DNA of 64,000 nucleotides from Gorsachius magnificus (lineage: Eukaryota > Chordata > Aves > Pelecaniformes > Ardeidae). Positions 63,401 through 64,000 of this stretch are shown here, one piece after another; within the stretch, counting starts at the first letter, position 1, and every line of letters starts with the position of its first letter. Both the position numbers and the translations under genes were made by a program. Location of the stretch: NCBI GenBank assembly GCA_034008185.1, contig CM067081.1, forward strand, positions 88,184,765-88,248,764, given 5' to 3'. The notes below the pieces were generated by a model, which had not been told where the DNA came from, searched no databases, and saw nothing but the letters and a program-made list of their open reading frames with translations.

Positions 63401-64000
63401 GAGGAGGTCCGTGATTGACCCTTCCTGCTGGGCAGGGAGCATGCAGAGCTTGAACCAAGGGACACCCACAACCCAGCCCATTACACATCACACAATGAGA
63501 GTAAAAGGGTGAGGGGGAAGGAAGCATTTTTCTGCTCAGAGATCTGTTAGCCTTCTGAACACCACAGGGGGCAGGCACGGTTGAAAGGAGAAATCTGACT
63601 GTAAGCCTGAACACCCTGGTTTCCATTGGTTTTTCTGATCTTTAACAGTATTTGATCATACAGAAAGCTATTTCACAGTTTCTCCATGCCATTACTCTGG
63701 TGTGTGTAACCTGCGACCATTGGGAGTAATATATCCCACTTGCCCACGCAGCAGGACCCCTCATGAAAAGCAAAGTGAATTTGATTCTTGAGCACTTGGT
63801 CCAGATACTGTGGCTGACACTGGCTCTAACTCCCCCTTCCAATACAGGTTGCAGCAGAGGACTTCTTTCTGCAAAGCAACATCAGCATGTCAAGTAAAAT
63901 CAATAAAAGCAAGGGAAAAAAAAATGCCTCTGGCTCTGTAGGGCTTTTAAAGCATAGCTGCACTTCAGAGCTTGGAAAAGCACAATGCCGGAGAAAGCCC

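Larger units (their letters stand above)
58986..64000. other. Non-coding, no gene seen
   Basis: GC-rich patch to 59430, poly-A at 59810, AT/AC hairpin tract at 60.4 kb, then unique sequence. A 112-codon plus frame at 61159-61497 was read through and shows no recognisable domain. Confidence 0.5.

Noticed and set aside
1..64000. tRNA, rRNA, CRISPR, prokaryotic operons, LTR retroviruses
   Set aside because: No cloverleaf, conserved rRNA segment, spaced direct-repeat array, or paired LTR with viral frames was seen when reading both strands; a diverged solo LTR could still have been missed.

Overview
The window reads as vertebrate nuclear DNA, most probably from a bird. Coding density is almost nil, the sequence is AT-rich with scattered GC-rich patches, and long poly-A/poly-T runs and simple repeats are frequent. 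Four interspersed repeats carry the diagnostic 3' end of avian CR1 retrotransposons: the phrase aggtcttttccaacct followed by ATTCTATG-type octamers. No prokaryotic gene organisation, rRNA, tRNA or CRISPR array was seen. Nearly all open frames are short, overlap on both strands and end at random, so they are not reported as genes.

Layout. 1-13380 is non-coding: a young CR1 tail (1646-1930), an old degraded CR1 tail (3605-3806) and dinucleotide repeats. At 13381-13482 lies the one stretch that looks like a protein-coding exon: 102 bp, 34 codons, bounded by a 3' splice-site-like and a 5' splice-site-like sequence, and shortly followed by a TAGGTA-type hexamer microsatellite. If real, most of the window is intron of an unidentified plus-strand gene. 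13483-29469 is non-coding with an internal CR1 reverse-transcriptase fragment on the minus strand (about 18120-18450) and a GC-rich patch at 14040-14290. 29470-30606 holds an old CR1 tail and a younger one. 30607-50090 is long unique sequence, including AT-rich blocks that look like candidate conserved non-coding DNA and a very long G run at 42961-43012. 50091-51045 has a young minus-strand CR1 and an ancient minus-strand CR1 tail. 55536-55998 has a young plus-strand CR1 truncated at almost the same point as the 50 kb copy, giving an inverted pair about 5 kb apart. 58600-58985 is another ancient CR1 tail that runs into a CpG-containing GC-rich patch. The rest, to 64000, is unique sequence with microsatellites.

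No new multigene system is visible. The observations most worth following are the candidate exon, the internal CR1 RT fragment that lacks its 3' end, the layering of old and young CR1 copies, and the G-quadruplex-prone tract. Family assignments are by eye; no database search or computation was run.
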